Source: Hormiphora californensis (lineage: Eukaryota > Ctenophora > Tentaculata > Cydippida > Pleurobrachiidae). Taken from it: 64,000 nt of DNA. The position numbers and the translations under genes are program-made. The stretch lies in NCBI GenBank assembly GCA_020137815.1, contig CM035358.1:6343344-6407343 (forward strand). The letters run 5' to 3'. Positions 55,577-64,000 of the stretch are shown here, one piece after another. Under the pieces are notes generated by a model that worked only from the letters and a program-made list of their open reading frames with translations, had not been told where the DNA came from and searched no databases. How positions within the stretch are numbered: position 1 is the stretch's first letter; each line of letters opens with the position of its first letter.

Positions 55577-55749
55577 TTTCTATTAGTTAACTATCTTCAC
55601 TCCTACTTCCTGCAACGTATCTCCAATATTGTAATATTTCAGGTTGGAGCTTACTGAGATTAAACATGCTACTCGGGCTTGTTGGGAATAACATACATTG
55701 GAGCATAACCACAACCAGGTACATATTATTCCTGACCTTCCTTATTTCT

Positions 55750-55814
55750 TGATCTGATGATATTATGACGGGCGGACTGAAATAATCATGTCGATTCGTC
55801 ACATTACTGATCCC
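55750..55814 (+). ncRNA. SNORD43: Box C/D snoRNA, SNORD43 (U43)-like, copy 2
   Basis: C box CTGATGA (55754-55760), the same GACGGGCGGA-CTGA guide module, D box CTGA (55807-55810). It differs from copy 1 mainly outside the guide, which shows selection on the 18S-pairing part. Confidence 0.85.
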
Positions 55815-55978
55815 AATACCACAAGCTAGCATAATCACACATCTTTCAACATTGAATTGACATTGCCATCCCCTCAGGTTAAAAAGAGATGGTTGGATAA
55901 TACCCCGATATACAGAAACAAGTCGGCATTTTGGACTAAACGTACGTAAAGTATATTATCTTGTCCCCACTATCTCTC

Positions 55979-56046
55979 TATAATGATGTACACTTAACTA
56001 CCACTAGCTGCAATTACCCTGTAGACTATATTTGCTGTCTGATAGT
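55979..56046 (+). ncRNA. Box C/D snoRNA, family 3 copy 1
   Basis: C box ATGATGT (55983-55989), D box CTGA (56039-56042), body ACTAGCTGCAATTACCCTGT then AGACTATATTTGCTGT. Three near-identical copies (also 56439, 59060). The acceptor is 61 nt downstream. Confidence 0.78.
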
Positions 56047-56197
56047 TTAAAACAGGTTTATTGATTAGCCAGATCACATTCAGTAGTTGACAGTATTCTA
56101 TTTCCAGGTTGCAATTTGGATGACTTTGGATCTGGGTGGACCTGTTGTCAGAAAGATGTAAGTATTGATCGACTGTAGAACACCACACACTATACTA

Positions 56198-56263
56198 ACA
56201 TATGATGTTTATTAAACTTTCGTTCTACTGTAGCACCCTGGAGATACCTTGTTTTCTGATCTT
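56198..56263 (+). ncRNA. Box C/D snoRNA, family 1 copy 2
   Basis: C box ATGATGT (56202-56208), D box CTGA (56256-56259). The body is identical to copies at 56676 and 59298. The intron begins GTAAGTATTGA, as in those copies, so the whole intron start was duplicated. Confidence 0.8.
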
Positions 56264-56438
56264 TAACCATAAGTTGTCAATTTAGTTCGATCAACTTTAA
56301 AATTAATGTTCCCCCTCCTCTCGCAGATTGGTTGTGAACTGCGGTGTCGCTGAAGAACACTGATCTGGTCAACTCACATTGCTGCAACCTCTCATACTGG
56401 TGAGTTCTCCCTCTCCGTCGCAAAGTTATTCCTGTCTC

Positions 56439-56506
56439 TATCATGATGTACACTTAACTACCACTAGCTGCAATTACCCTGTAGACTATATTTGCTGTCT
56501 GACAAG
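56439..56506 (+). ncRNA. Box C/D snoRNA, family 3 copy 2
   Basis: C box ATGATGT (56443-56449), D box CTGA (56499-56502). The intron start GTGAGTTCTCCCTCTCCGTC resembles the start of the H/ACA introns, suggesting recombination between intron types. Confidence 0.78.
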
Positions 56507-56675
56507 ATACTTGTTTACATGAAATATCTAGTAGTAGGGTTGCAGTTGAATTTAATGTTTTGACCTTCCTACAGGTTCACTAACGGTTGAGAGTGACAGT
56601 GCCTGGAGATTCCTGATGTGACGATCTTGGCTAACTTGTAAGTATTGACCGTAGAACACCACACACTATACTAAC

Positions 56676-56741
56676 AAATATGATGTTTATTAAACTTTCG
56701 TTCTACTGTAGCACCCTGGAGATACCTTGTTTTCTGATCTT
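56676..56741 (+). ncRNA. Box C/D snoRNA, family 1 copy 3
   Basis: C box ATGATGT (56680-56686), D box CTGA (56734-56737). The acceptor is 62 nt downstream. Confidence 0.8.
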
Positions 56742-56896
56742 CTGACGTTATACCATCAATTCGATCCAATCCAATTTCATATTAATGTTCCCTCCTCTCA
56801 CAGAATGGTTGTGATTCGCTACTTTCTCTGTGTGGATGAAGAATCCTGATCATGAAAAATATCCTCAACATGTGAGTTCTCACTCCGTCGCAAAGT

Positions 56897-57026
56897 TATT
56901 CCGTGCACGTTTTGCCGCAGTTTGGACAGTTTGTCTTTCACTGCCTTTCATTTGTGCTACAGTAACAATGGAATAATTACCCTGATTATGTATTCTCATA
57001 CCTAGGGCAGTCCTCCTTTGACATTT
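56897..57026 (+). ncRNA. Box H/ACA snoRNA, family 4 copy 1
   Basis: Two hairpins: GCAC...GTGC with inner GCAG...CTGC, then H box ACAGTA, then GGA-CCCT...AGGG-TCC, then ACA three nt from the end (57021-57023). About 130 nt. Open pockets in both stems are suited to pseudouridylation guides. Two more copies lie in CMTR2 introns. The acceptor is 65 nt downstream. Confidence 0.8.
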
Positions 57027-57179
57027 ATTTCCTCGTCCTGTGAACCCCATACAATAATTCTTTGTCATTCTCTAAGTTAACTATTTTACAGGTTTATAGA
57101 AGATCTCCTGGAGGTGCAAGTGAGGCCGTGCTACTTCTGCTGGGTATGTTATCCCCGGCGATTCTCTTAAATTAACCCC

Positions 57180-59051
57180 AGGTGTTGGATTTTAAAATCG
57201 ATTTTTTGTAACTCATCTTACTAGATGCATTTTTTAACGCTGATTCCGAATCTGTCAAAATTTTTGATCTACGACCATGTCTTCAGGTGTAACCGTGCTT
57301 CTGAATGAACTTGACTGTGCGCTGCGTTCCACTGCTGACACTATGATACACTATCACGTGATCATGTCACGTGCTCTCTCTCCCAACCCAATTAGTAGTG
57401 CTCGCGATCTCACACACGAGCGCGTCACTTGAGACCTGTGGAAACATCTCTCTCCAGTAGACTATAGGTGAGAGATGTTTTTCACTTTCTAAACTAAATT
57501 CAGGGATTAAGGAACGCATTAGTTTGAGGGGAATATGAGAGAATGAAAAACAGACGCATCATGTTAACTAATATCATAGTATTAAGGCATGCACAAGAAT
57601 TATTGTTTCAGCAAATGCGGGACTTTTCTACTACTAATAGACTGAGAGTTTAATAAAATACACACAATATGATTTATCATGATGATAATATAAAACTTAC
57701 ATCGCTAACATATGCTCGAACAGGTCTGAATCGGGTGCTCGTAGGTGTGACTGGTGAACTGGGTAGTTGATCAGGCTCTGAATTCGGTGGTTGAACAATC
57801 TTCTAGATTAGAATATAGGTTGTAAATACATAGACATTTTTTGCAAAACTAAAATTATAACAAAATCCTCAAAATATGTCAAGACTGCTAGATGACAACA
57901 CTGCAGAACTACCTGTTTCTTTCCAAAGCATGGGGAGGTAACCATAAACAAGTCTTCGACCAACTGCATCTCTAACTTATTTCTTGTACTGTGTTTACCG
58001 CTCGCTCTCTTGGTGTTGGTGATAAGTTTTGTCAAGGCCCTGAAGAGGAACAAGAATGAAAAAAAATCAAGCAGTTTCATTTTTAGAGAAATATATCGAT
58101 ATACTACAAACTAAACGGCAGGTTGGCTGAAAGGCAACATACAACATACTTTGTTAATAAAGTTCTAAGTACTGACCGCTTAATCGCCATTTCACTAGCT
58201 GTTGCTACGTTATTCCGAGTAAAAACTTCCCAAACAGATCGTGTTGTTAAGTTTATAGCATTATCATTCCCGACTGCTTTGGTGGAACCGGAGGCAAGCT
58301 GGTCTTCTTCCTTTATAGCAAGAAAATGGGCGAGGACGTTCCGAGAAGTTAAAGCAATGTGGGGCTGGTCAATGTCGATTTTAACAGAGCCAATAAATTC
58401 GTTGAGGGATCCAAAAGTCATAGCGATAGCCAAGCGAATAATGATATCATGATACAAGTTGGAAAAAGGTAGTCTCTTTCTCAAAACACGTGATTTGTCA
58501 CGTGTTTTAAGACAATCCCGGCTCAAAGCGGTCGGGATTGGGAACATCCTACTCGATCTACTGATTGAGATTTACTAACTAGGTACTTCCTCTTTAAGGC
58601 CTCTTCCTGTTGCTCGGTCCGCACTTCAAGTCCAGGTCTTGTTTCAGGAAACACCACTAAATTAGTATCCTGCTCTTACATTTGGAGCAATGGAGCCAGG
58701 GTTTTATCGCCGTTTTCTGAATATCTTTCAGAATTCCAATGTAATATTTCTCATCTCTCTCCCTCTCTCAGGGACCACCATTACATGTCTCTCTGCAGAG
58801 GGTGACGCGCTCATGTGTGAGATCGCGAGCGCAACTAATTGGGTTGGGGAGAGAGAGCACGTGACATGATCACGTGATAGTGTCTCATAGTGTCAGCAGT
58901 GGACGCAGCGCACAGTCAAGTTCATTCAGAAGCACGGTTACACCTGAAGACATGGTCGTAGATCAAAAATTTTGACAGATTCGGAATCAGCGTTAAAAAA
59001 TGCATCTAGTAAGATGAGTTACAAAAAATTGATTTCAAAATCCAACACCCT
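57180..59051. mobile_element. 1.87-kb element with ~245-bp terminal inverted repeats
   Basis: Left AGGTGTTGGATTTT and right AAAATCCAACACCCT start inverted repeats of about 245 bp that include CACGTGATCATGTCACGTG and GATCTCACAC. The flanks are TTAACCCC (57172-57179) and ATAACCCC (59052-59059), an 8-bp duplication with one mismatch, hAT-like. It was inserted 36 bp inside a snoRNA host intron, separating donor 57143 from the snoRNA at 59060. Minus-strand frames inside (57808-58080, 58104-58547) could be exons of its own protein. Confidence 0.82.
57808..58547 (-). CDS. Possible spliced ORF of the 57-59 kb element
   Basis: The minus-strand frame 58104-58547 encodes LPFSNLYHDIIIRLAIAMTF and EMAIKRSVLRT. 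A second frame, 57808-58080, includes ALTKLITNTKRASGKHS and LVEDLFMVTSPCFGKKQ. A splice near 58150/58035 would join them. I recognise no DDE or hATC signature, so it may be a degenerate transposase, captured sequence or chance. Boundaries are approximate. Confidence 0.35.
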
Positions 59052-59059
59052 ATAACCCC

Positions 59060-59127
59060 TACTATGATGTACACTTAACTACCACTAGCTGCAATTACCC
59101 TGTAGACTATATTTGCTGTCTGATAGT
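59060..59127 (+). ncRNA. Box C/D snoRNA, family 3 copy 3
   Basis: C box ATGATGT (59064-59070), D box CTGA (59120-59123). It starts immediately after the transposon's target duplication, so the insertion just missed it. The acceptor is 64 nt downstream. Confidence 0.78.
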
Positions 59128-59297
59128 TTGAAACAGGTTTATTGATTAGCAGGGTTTTTATTTGAAGCTCACCGTTTGACTCCCCTACAGGTTGACTAAA
59201 GATGCCAGTCCCTAATTTTGAGCGTCTAGGGATACCTGATGTGACGATCTTGGCTAACTTGTAAGTATTGACCGACCGTAAAGATAAAACACTGTCA

Positions 59298-59363
59298 ACA
59301 AATGATGTTTATTAAACTTTCGTTCTACTGTAGCACCCTGGAGATACCTTGTTTTCTGATCTT
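59298..59363 (+). ncRNA. Box C/D snoRNA, family 1 copy 4
   Basis: C box ATGATGT (59302-59308), D box CTGA (59356-59359). The acceptor is 61 nt downstream, before the last host exon seen. Confidence 0.8.
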
Positions 59364-59597
59364 TAGCTTAACTAAGCAGATGCAGTATTAAGTTTTTTGT
59401 TTACTAATGGACATCTCATTTTCAGGTTGCTGTCTGGATAGATTGGAGATTGATGAACGACCCCCCCCCCCCCCCTACTGACTAACCCCCTCCCTATTAT
59501 GTTTATCTCACAAACTGCTCCCCTCCAACTAACCCAGTTACTTCTCCCTAACCCAGTTGCTTATCCTCTCACTAACCCAGTTACTTCTGTTATTAGC

Positions 59598-60945
59598 ATG
59601 TCCTACCACCACACACCCCACGATTACTACCACTACATAGACGACAGAGGCGGCGGTGGAGGAGGAGGAGGGGGTGGCAGAGGACCCTATCACCATGGGG
59701 AGGGAGCCCGTTACCCTGGTGATCCATCCTCCTTCCATCACCATGGTGCCGCACCCTTCCATCACCCATCAGCAGTCCAACACCCACAACAACACCACCA
59801 GCAGCAGGCTCACAGGAGTGACAGTAACAGATCACAGCACAGACAAGAGAGGAGAAGTGCACCCTATGCGAGGAGTGGTAGAGGTGGAAGGGGTGGAGGG
59901 AGGGGAGAGATAAGTGTGGAGGTGAAGACTGATGTGGAGAGACTGTTTAGGAAGAGTTATGAGTTCGGCGGAGTGTGGAGGTTACCCAATAGGAACACGT
60001 GGTTCACAGGAGAGCCTTTCACGGTAAGATGTTTGTGGGTTGCTGTGTTCGTGAGTTAATTTGTTTGTGAGTAGCAGTGTGAGCATGTGTTGGTGTGTTT
60101 GTGCCAGTTTGTTTGTCTGTATCGAGCCTGTTTATACTGCTTGTCTGGTTAACTTACCCATTCGAGTGGGAAACGGCAGGCGATATAACATCCTTGTGTT
60201 GCTTGGGAATCTTCTTCATAGATTACCAGGTGGTAACATGCGGGGAACAATTGTTTGTGCGTTCGTTTGTCAGTGTGCGTGATTATGCGTTAGTTTGTCT
60301 GTGTGTGTGAGGGGTAACGCGTTGTGTCAGAGTGTGCGTGAGGGGTAACGCGTTAGTGTGTCAGTGCGTCACGTGGGGCGCGTCACGTGACAGTCTGTAT
60401 GTTACAGGCCTGCTCGCTCAGGTGGGTGAGTTACAACGCTACAAGGAGATATTGAACGCTACCAAGGATAAGCTGAACGATAAGGACAAGACGGTGTGGC
60501 ACCAACATACACGGTAAGGATCTACAGCATTGCATTGATAGGAGTGGTACCCTGACCCTAAAGGCCAATATCAGCACCACTAATGGTACACCATATCTCC
60601 TAAACTACTGTGTTAGAGACAAGATATTATCTCTGTTGTCCACCCTAACACCCCCCCCCCCCCTTCTCTAGGTATACCAACCCCGCTGGCAACATCATGA
60701 GGACAGTACGGAGAGAGCTGAACGCTGAACTACTCACCCAAGCATGGGCTAAATTCTATGAGATGGCATCTCGAATTGTCCCCGACTGCCCCTTTACCTC
60801 TGTCCATGTGTGTGAGGCCCCTGGAGGATTCATTTGTGCGCTGAATCATTATCTGAGGAGGAACAGTGTGGAGTGCAGTGAGGGGTGGCAGTGGTTTGGA
60901 ATGACTCTCAATCCTTATTATGAGGGTAGGTGTCTTCTCTTTTCA

Positions 60946-60988
<43 letters not shown>

Positions 60989-63183
60989 GCTCTCCTTGTC
61001 GCATCTCTTACCAGCTAGGATCTACAAATTATCCGATACCTAGCTCATTATAAGGTGCCATATCAAGTTGTACATTGATTTTGCGGTGTGAACCCTTTAT
61101 TTCACTCCGTTCAAAGCAGTGAACACATTTATAATTAGTCCCCTCATTAATTACTCAAATTAGTAATTCTTCTGGTCCTAATTATCCCAATTCCTTTCTA
61201 GGTAACACAAGTAAAGAAATGGTTGACGATGATCTATTCATTTCTAAAACCTACGGACATTGGATATTTGGAGCTGATAACACTGGAAATGTAATGAAGA
61301 AAGAGAATATTGCCGACCTCAAGAAACGTGTCATGACTCAGGTGAGTTCTCACTCCGTCGCAAAGTTATTCCGTGCACATTTTGCCGCAGTTTGGACAGT
61401 TTGTCTTTCACTGCCTTTCATTTGTGCTACAGTAACAATGGAATAATTACCCTGATTATGTGTTCTCATACCTAGGGCAGTCCTCCTTTGACATTTCCTT
61501 CTTCTCCATCCCAGTCTTCCACCTCGAAACACAGCACACGTCATCCACCAACAATGTGTAACCCAAGTTCTCCCCTCAGTGTACTCGGCCTGTAATGTTA
61601 CTGACTGCTGACGGCAGTATCGACTGCCAAGATAAACCCAACGAACAGGAGAGAACTGTAGCACATCTTCACTTCTGTGAGGCGGTCACTGCGTTTACTA
61701 TCCTTGATGTGGGTGGTAACTTTTTGTTGAAGGGATTCACTCTGTTTGAAGATGTCACTGTCTGTCTGACATACTTGTTGTGCTGCCTCTTTGAGAAGGT
61801 AATTTAGTGGCTGGGTATTTAGGGGGAGCATGTCCTTTTTCGCAGTTTGACTACTATTTTTGGGCTGTATTTTTTCGTCTCTTACTAAGCCTGTTTATAC
61901 TGCTTGTCTGGTTAACTAACCCATTCGAGTGGGAAACGGCAGGCGATATTACATCCTTGTGTTGCTTGGGAATCTTCTTCATAGATTACCAGGTGGAAAC
62001 ATACGGGGAACAATTTTATTCATAGTTCATTTTGTGGATTCAAAGTGTACACATTTTCTAAATTATCTCATCTCTAGGTTTCCATCGTCAAGCCACTTAC
62101 CAGCAAATCTGGAAACTCCGAAACCTACCTACTGTGTCGTGGTTTCAAGGGAATGACCCCAGAGGAGTTGGTCTGTTTACAGAAGTACCACTCAACAACC
62201 CCGCCTACCAGGAGTCTCTTCAACCTGTGAGTTCTCACTCCGTCGCAAAGTTATTCCGTGCACACTTTGCCGCAGTTTGGACAGTTTGTCTTTCACTGCC
62301 TTTCATTTGTGCTACAGTAATTCCAATGGAATAATTACCCTGATTATGTGTTCTCATACCTAGGGCAGTCCTCCTTTGACATTCTTCAAACCCCCACCTA
62401 TAGTTGTTGTACCCCCTCCCCCACCAACAACATTGTTGTACCCCCTCCCCCACCAACAACATTGTTATACCCCCTCACGTGACGTATCGCCAACTTATCC
62501 TATCCCAGCTATCTCCCTTTTCCAGGTCGGATATCCCAGCGGATTTCCTGCAACAGTTCAAGGAGTGTTCCAAGCAGTTCATGTCCTACCAACGGAACAT
62601 GATTGAAAGTAACCTGGAAACGTTCAGAAACCTACCTCAGGCGAAGAAAAAGGAACTGTTTCAGGTTGGTAGTGGTGTGTTTTATGAAGGAGTAATGAAT
62701 AGTTTTATGAAGGAGTAACATATCATTCAGTGATTTTAACACAATCTCCACAGACGAAGGACTATGCAGTAGAGTATTACATGAACAACGTGGCAGTAAA
62801 CCTGGGTCCAATTTCAAAAGAACACCGCCTCGTATCAGAAGTTTATCTAGACGGCACTAAACTAAACACAACCGCCATATTGAACACTGATGGGAAGAAA
62901 GGATCGAACAGGCGACGGGTTAGTTATCTCTTTCTATCTCTCTCTCTCTCTCTCTCTCCCTCTCCCTCTCTTTCTCCCTCTCTTTCTCCCTGCCTGGTCC
63001 TACCACCTTGTCCGGTACTGGAATTTCACCCAGTTTCATTGCCACACCCACGTTCTGTGGGTGGTGTAGTGGGTGCCGGCGGTTGTTGTACCAGGCAACA
63101 TCACATCTAGTTCCATAGTACTGTCCAGAACTGACATTGTCCGGACTGCCTCCGTTAACTAGCACACACACCCTCTCTATCTT

Positions 63184-63224
<41 letters not shown>

Positions 63225-64000
63225 CACTCTCACACTTATTGCACTCCAAGCTTTAATCACTAAGATCGAACGAAAATGACAGTTATGAGTTATCATTCAC
63301 TAACCCCAATTCTCCCGCAGCAAGAAGAGAGTCACTCTGAAAAGATGGACAACAAATCTAAAACCTGGTTTGAACGAGTAGTCGCCCCTGAACTCCCGCC
63401 CCCAACAGCATTGGACCAAGATCAGTCAGTCGGAGACAAACTCCTAGCTAAGATGGGCTACACACCGGGTCAGGGCCTAGGGAAGGATGGCTCAGGTATC
63501 AGTGAGGCTATCGAGGTAAAACAGTTAGAGGATGGAGCTGGGTTAGGGTACAGTAGTAACCCTGTAAACACTGCAGTTGTCAGTGCACCCGATCAGGTCA
63601 CGTGGTTCTCACACTCCCCGTCTCATGTTACAGTACGGCCTGTGTACGGTCGTCCGGTTGCCATGGTTACCAACTCCAGGTTTGTTACTCCGGACACACT
63701 CGAACAAGCTCAACGAGGCTACCACACACAGTACGGTGATACGGAATCCTGACCTCGCATCTCTCGCTAAGAGTTTCCACCCTTATTACGCTGTTGCTAG
63801 TGTACCTGATTTGTATAGCCCGGTACAGGTGCAACTTGCTGAGTTAGACAGACTGACTGCAGTGCTAACCGGAAGTCCAGATAGGACCTTCTGTCGGCAC
63901 TCCACTGAGCACATCAAAGGACTTCACGAGCGGTGGGGTTTCACGGAGATGTTAGAGGATGTTGGTCGGTGTGGTCTGGTCCTTGTTCGATATGGGATGC
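59598..64000 (+). CDS. CMTR2: Cap-specific mRNA 2'-O-methyltransferase 2 (CMTR2)-like, 3'-incomplete, with internal G-patch
   Basis: Methylates the ribose of the second transcribed nucleotide of capped mRNA. Exons: 59598-60023, 60422-60513, 60672-60925, 61202-61341, 61580-61798, 62078-62226, 62526-62664, 62754-62918, 63321 onward. It starts with a His/Gly-rich leader, then CMTR2-type HQHTRYTNPAGNI and LNAELLTQAWAKFYEM, the SAM site CEAPGGFICALNHYL, MTLNPYYEG and GADNTGNVM. Catalytic Asp is in LLTADGS and Lys in NFLLKGFTLFE, so K-D-K looks intact. Exon 63321 adds a G-patch (DKLLAKMGYTPGQGLGKDGSG). Downstream the frame breaks near 63700: one frame stops at 63750, while NPDLASLAKSFHPYYAVASV continues in another to the window edge. 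A missed intron or a frameshift could explain this. Confidence 0.88.
60125..60252 (+). ncRNA. Box H/ACA snoRNA, family 5 copy 1, CMTR2 intron
   Basis: 5' hairpin closed by GCCTG...CAGGC with inner CCCA-TTCGA-GTGGG, H box ATAACA, 3' hairpin with GAATC...GATT, ACA box followed by ATT. About 128 nt. The second copy is at 61886-62015. Confidence 0.78.
61369..61496 (+). ncRNA. Box H/ACA snoRNA, family 4 copy 2, CMTR2 intron
   Basis: Nearly identical to 56897-57026, including the intron start GTGAGTTCTCACTCCGTCGC. H box ACAGTA; ACA at 61491-61493. The identity extends to the donor, so the copy moved together with its 5' splice site. Confidence 0.8.
61886..62015 (+). ncRNA. Box H/ACA snoRNA, family 5 copy 2, CMTR2 intron
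   Basis: Matches 60125-60252 with few changes. The hinge reads ATTACA instead of ATAACA, weakening the H box consensus (ANANNA). ACA at 62010-62012. It may be less efficient or decaying. Confidence 0.7.
62254..62384 (+). ncRNA. Box H/ACA snoRNA, family 4 copy 3, CMTR2 intron
   Basis: Third copy of the 56897 type with a 3-nt insertion after the H box (ACAGTAATTCCAATGG). ACA at 62379-62381. Again preceded by the shared intron start. Confidence 0.78.
62938..62990. repeat. (CT)n microsatellites in CMTR2 introns
   Basis: CT run after exon 62754-62918. Similar runs are at 60945-60987 and 63180-63232, each shortly after a splice donor or within the same intron. Confidence 0.93.

Larger units (their letters stand above)
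53352..59460 (+). ncRNA. snoRNA host gene with non-coding exons
   Basis: A chain of short exons with consensus splice sites but no conserved reading frame: 53352-53397, 53999-54071, 54223-54271, 54487-54700, 54879-54999, 55180-55238, 55404-55478, 55642-55717, 55879-55944, 56108-56158, 56327-56399, 56577-56638, 56804-56869, 57092-57143, 59192-59261, 59425 onward. Most introns hold one snoRNA, and the D or ACA box is about 60-72 nt before the acceptor, the spacing typical of intronic snoRNA processing. The layout resembles GAS5/UHG-type host genes. Exons 56577-56638 and 59192-59261 end in the same sequence, so exon-intron modules were duplicated. An upstream possible exon lies at 50970-51051. 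The end is unclear because CMTR2 begins at 59598. Confidence 0.75.

Noticed and set aside
56880-57068. 62-aa minus-strand frame recurring at 61350 and 62235
   Set aside because: The repetition is explained by three copies of an H/ACA snoRNA intron on the plus strand.

Overview
The window is nuclear DNA from a eukaryote. Genes are built of many short exons with GT-AG introns, introns carry long (CT)n/(GA)n tracts, and the gene set is animal-like: PTBP, ANKRD13, SLC38A10-like, NUF2, UCHL5, RSL24D1, TK2/dCK-type deoxynucleoside kinases and CMTR2. Moderate GC, short introns, tandem kinase genes and abundant short non-autonomous transposons suggest an invertebrate or early-branching metazoan (sponge- or cnidarian-like). 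That placement is an inference, because no phylum-specific marker was recognised.

Layout. 0-8 kb: PTBP-family splicing regulator (+), 5' end incomplete. 8-10 kb: no gene, small MITEs. 10.2-20.1 kb: ANKRD13 (-), whose 3.9-kb intron between 15.1 and 19.2 kb holds two small same-strand genes, a broken third copy and a TIR element of an unrecognised family. 21.1-25.7 kb: SLC38A10-like transporter (-) with a long charged tail. 26.0-27.2 kb: TIR-bounded element carrying a retrotransposon ORF1-like protein. 27.6-29.8 kb: NUF2 (+). 30.0-39.8 kb: unrecognised coiled-coil protein (+), whose large intron holds a secreted F5/8-type lectin-like gene (-) and a 4.7-kb inverted-repeat structure. 40.2-42.0 kb: RSL24D1 (+), with a 1-kb foldback in intron 2. 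42.3-45.8 kb: UCHL5 (+). 45.9-49.2 kb: two tandem deoxynucleoside kinase genes (+). 49.6-52.8 kb: tandem repeats and a 1.7-kb repeat-filled element. 53-59.5 kb: a probable non-coding snoRNA host gene (+). 59.6 kb to the right edge: CMTR2-like cap methyltransferase (+) with an unusual G-patch, and four more snoRNAs in its introns.

Two themes stand out. First, 18 candidate intronic snoRNAs lie within about 9 kb, in several locally duplicated families. In 14 host introns the box C/D D box (or ACA box) lies about 60-72 nt before the 3' splice site. Second, non-autonomous DNA elements are dense. Four structural families have exact 8-bp target-site duplications (hAT-like), and there are also foldbacks and local duplications of exon edges with their splice sites. 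The ANKRD13 nested gene family (N-terminal hydrophobic segment, acidic repeats, C-terminal GLWTRxEW motif) is the best candidate for something undescribed.
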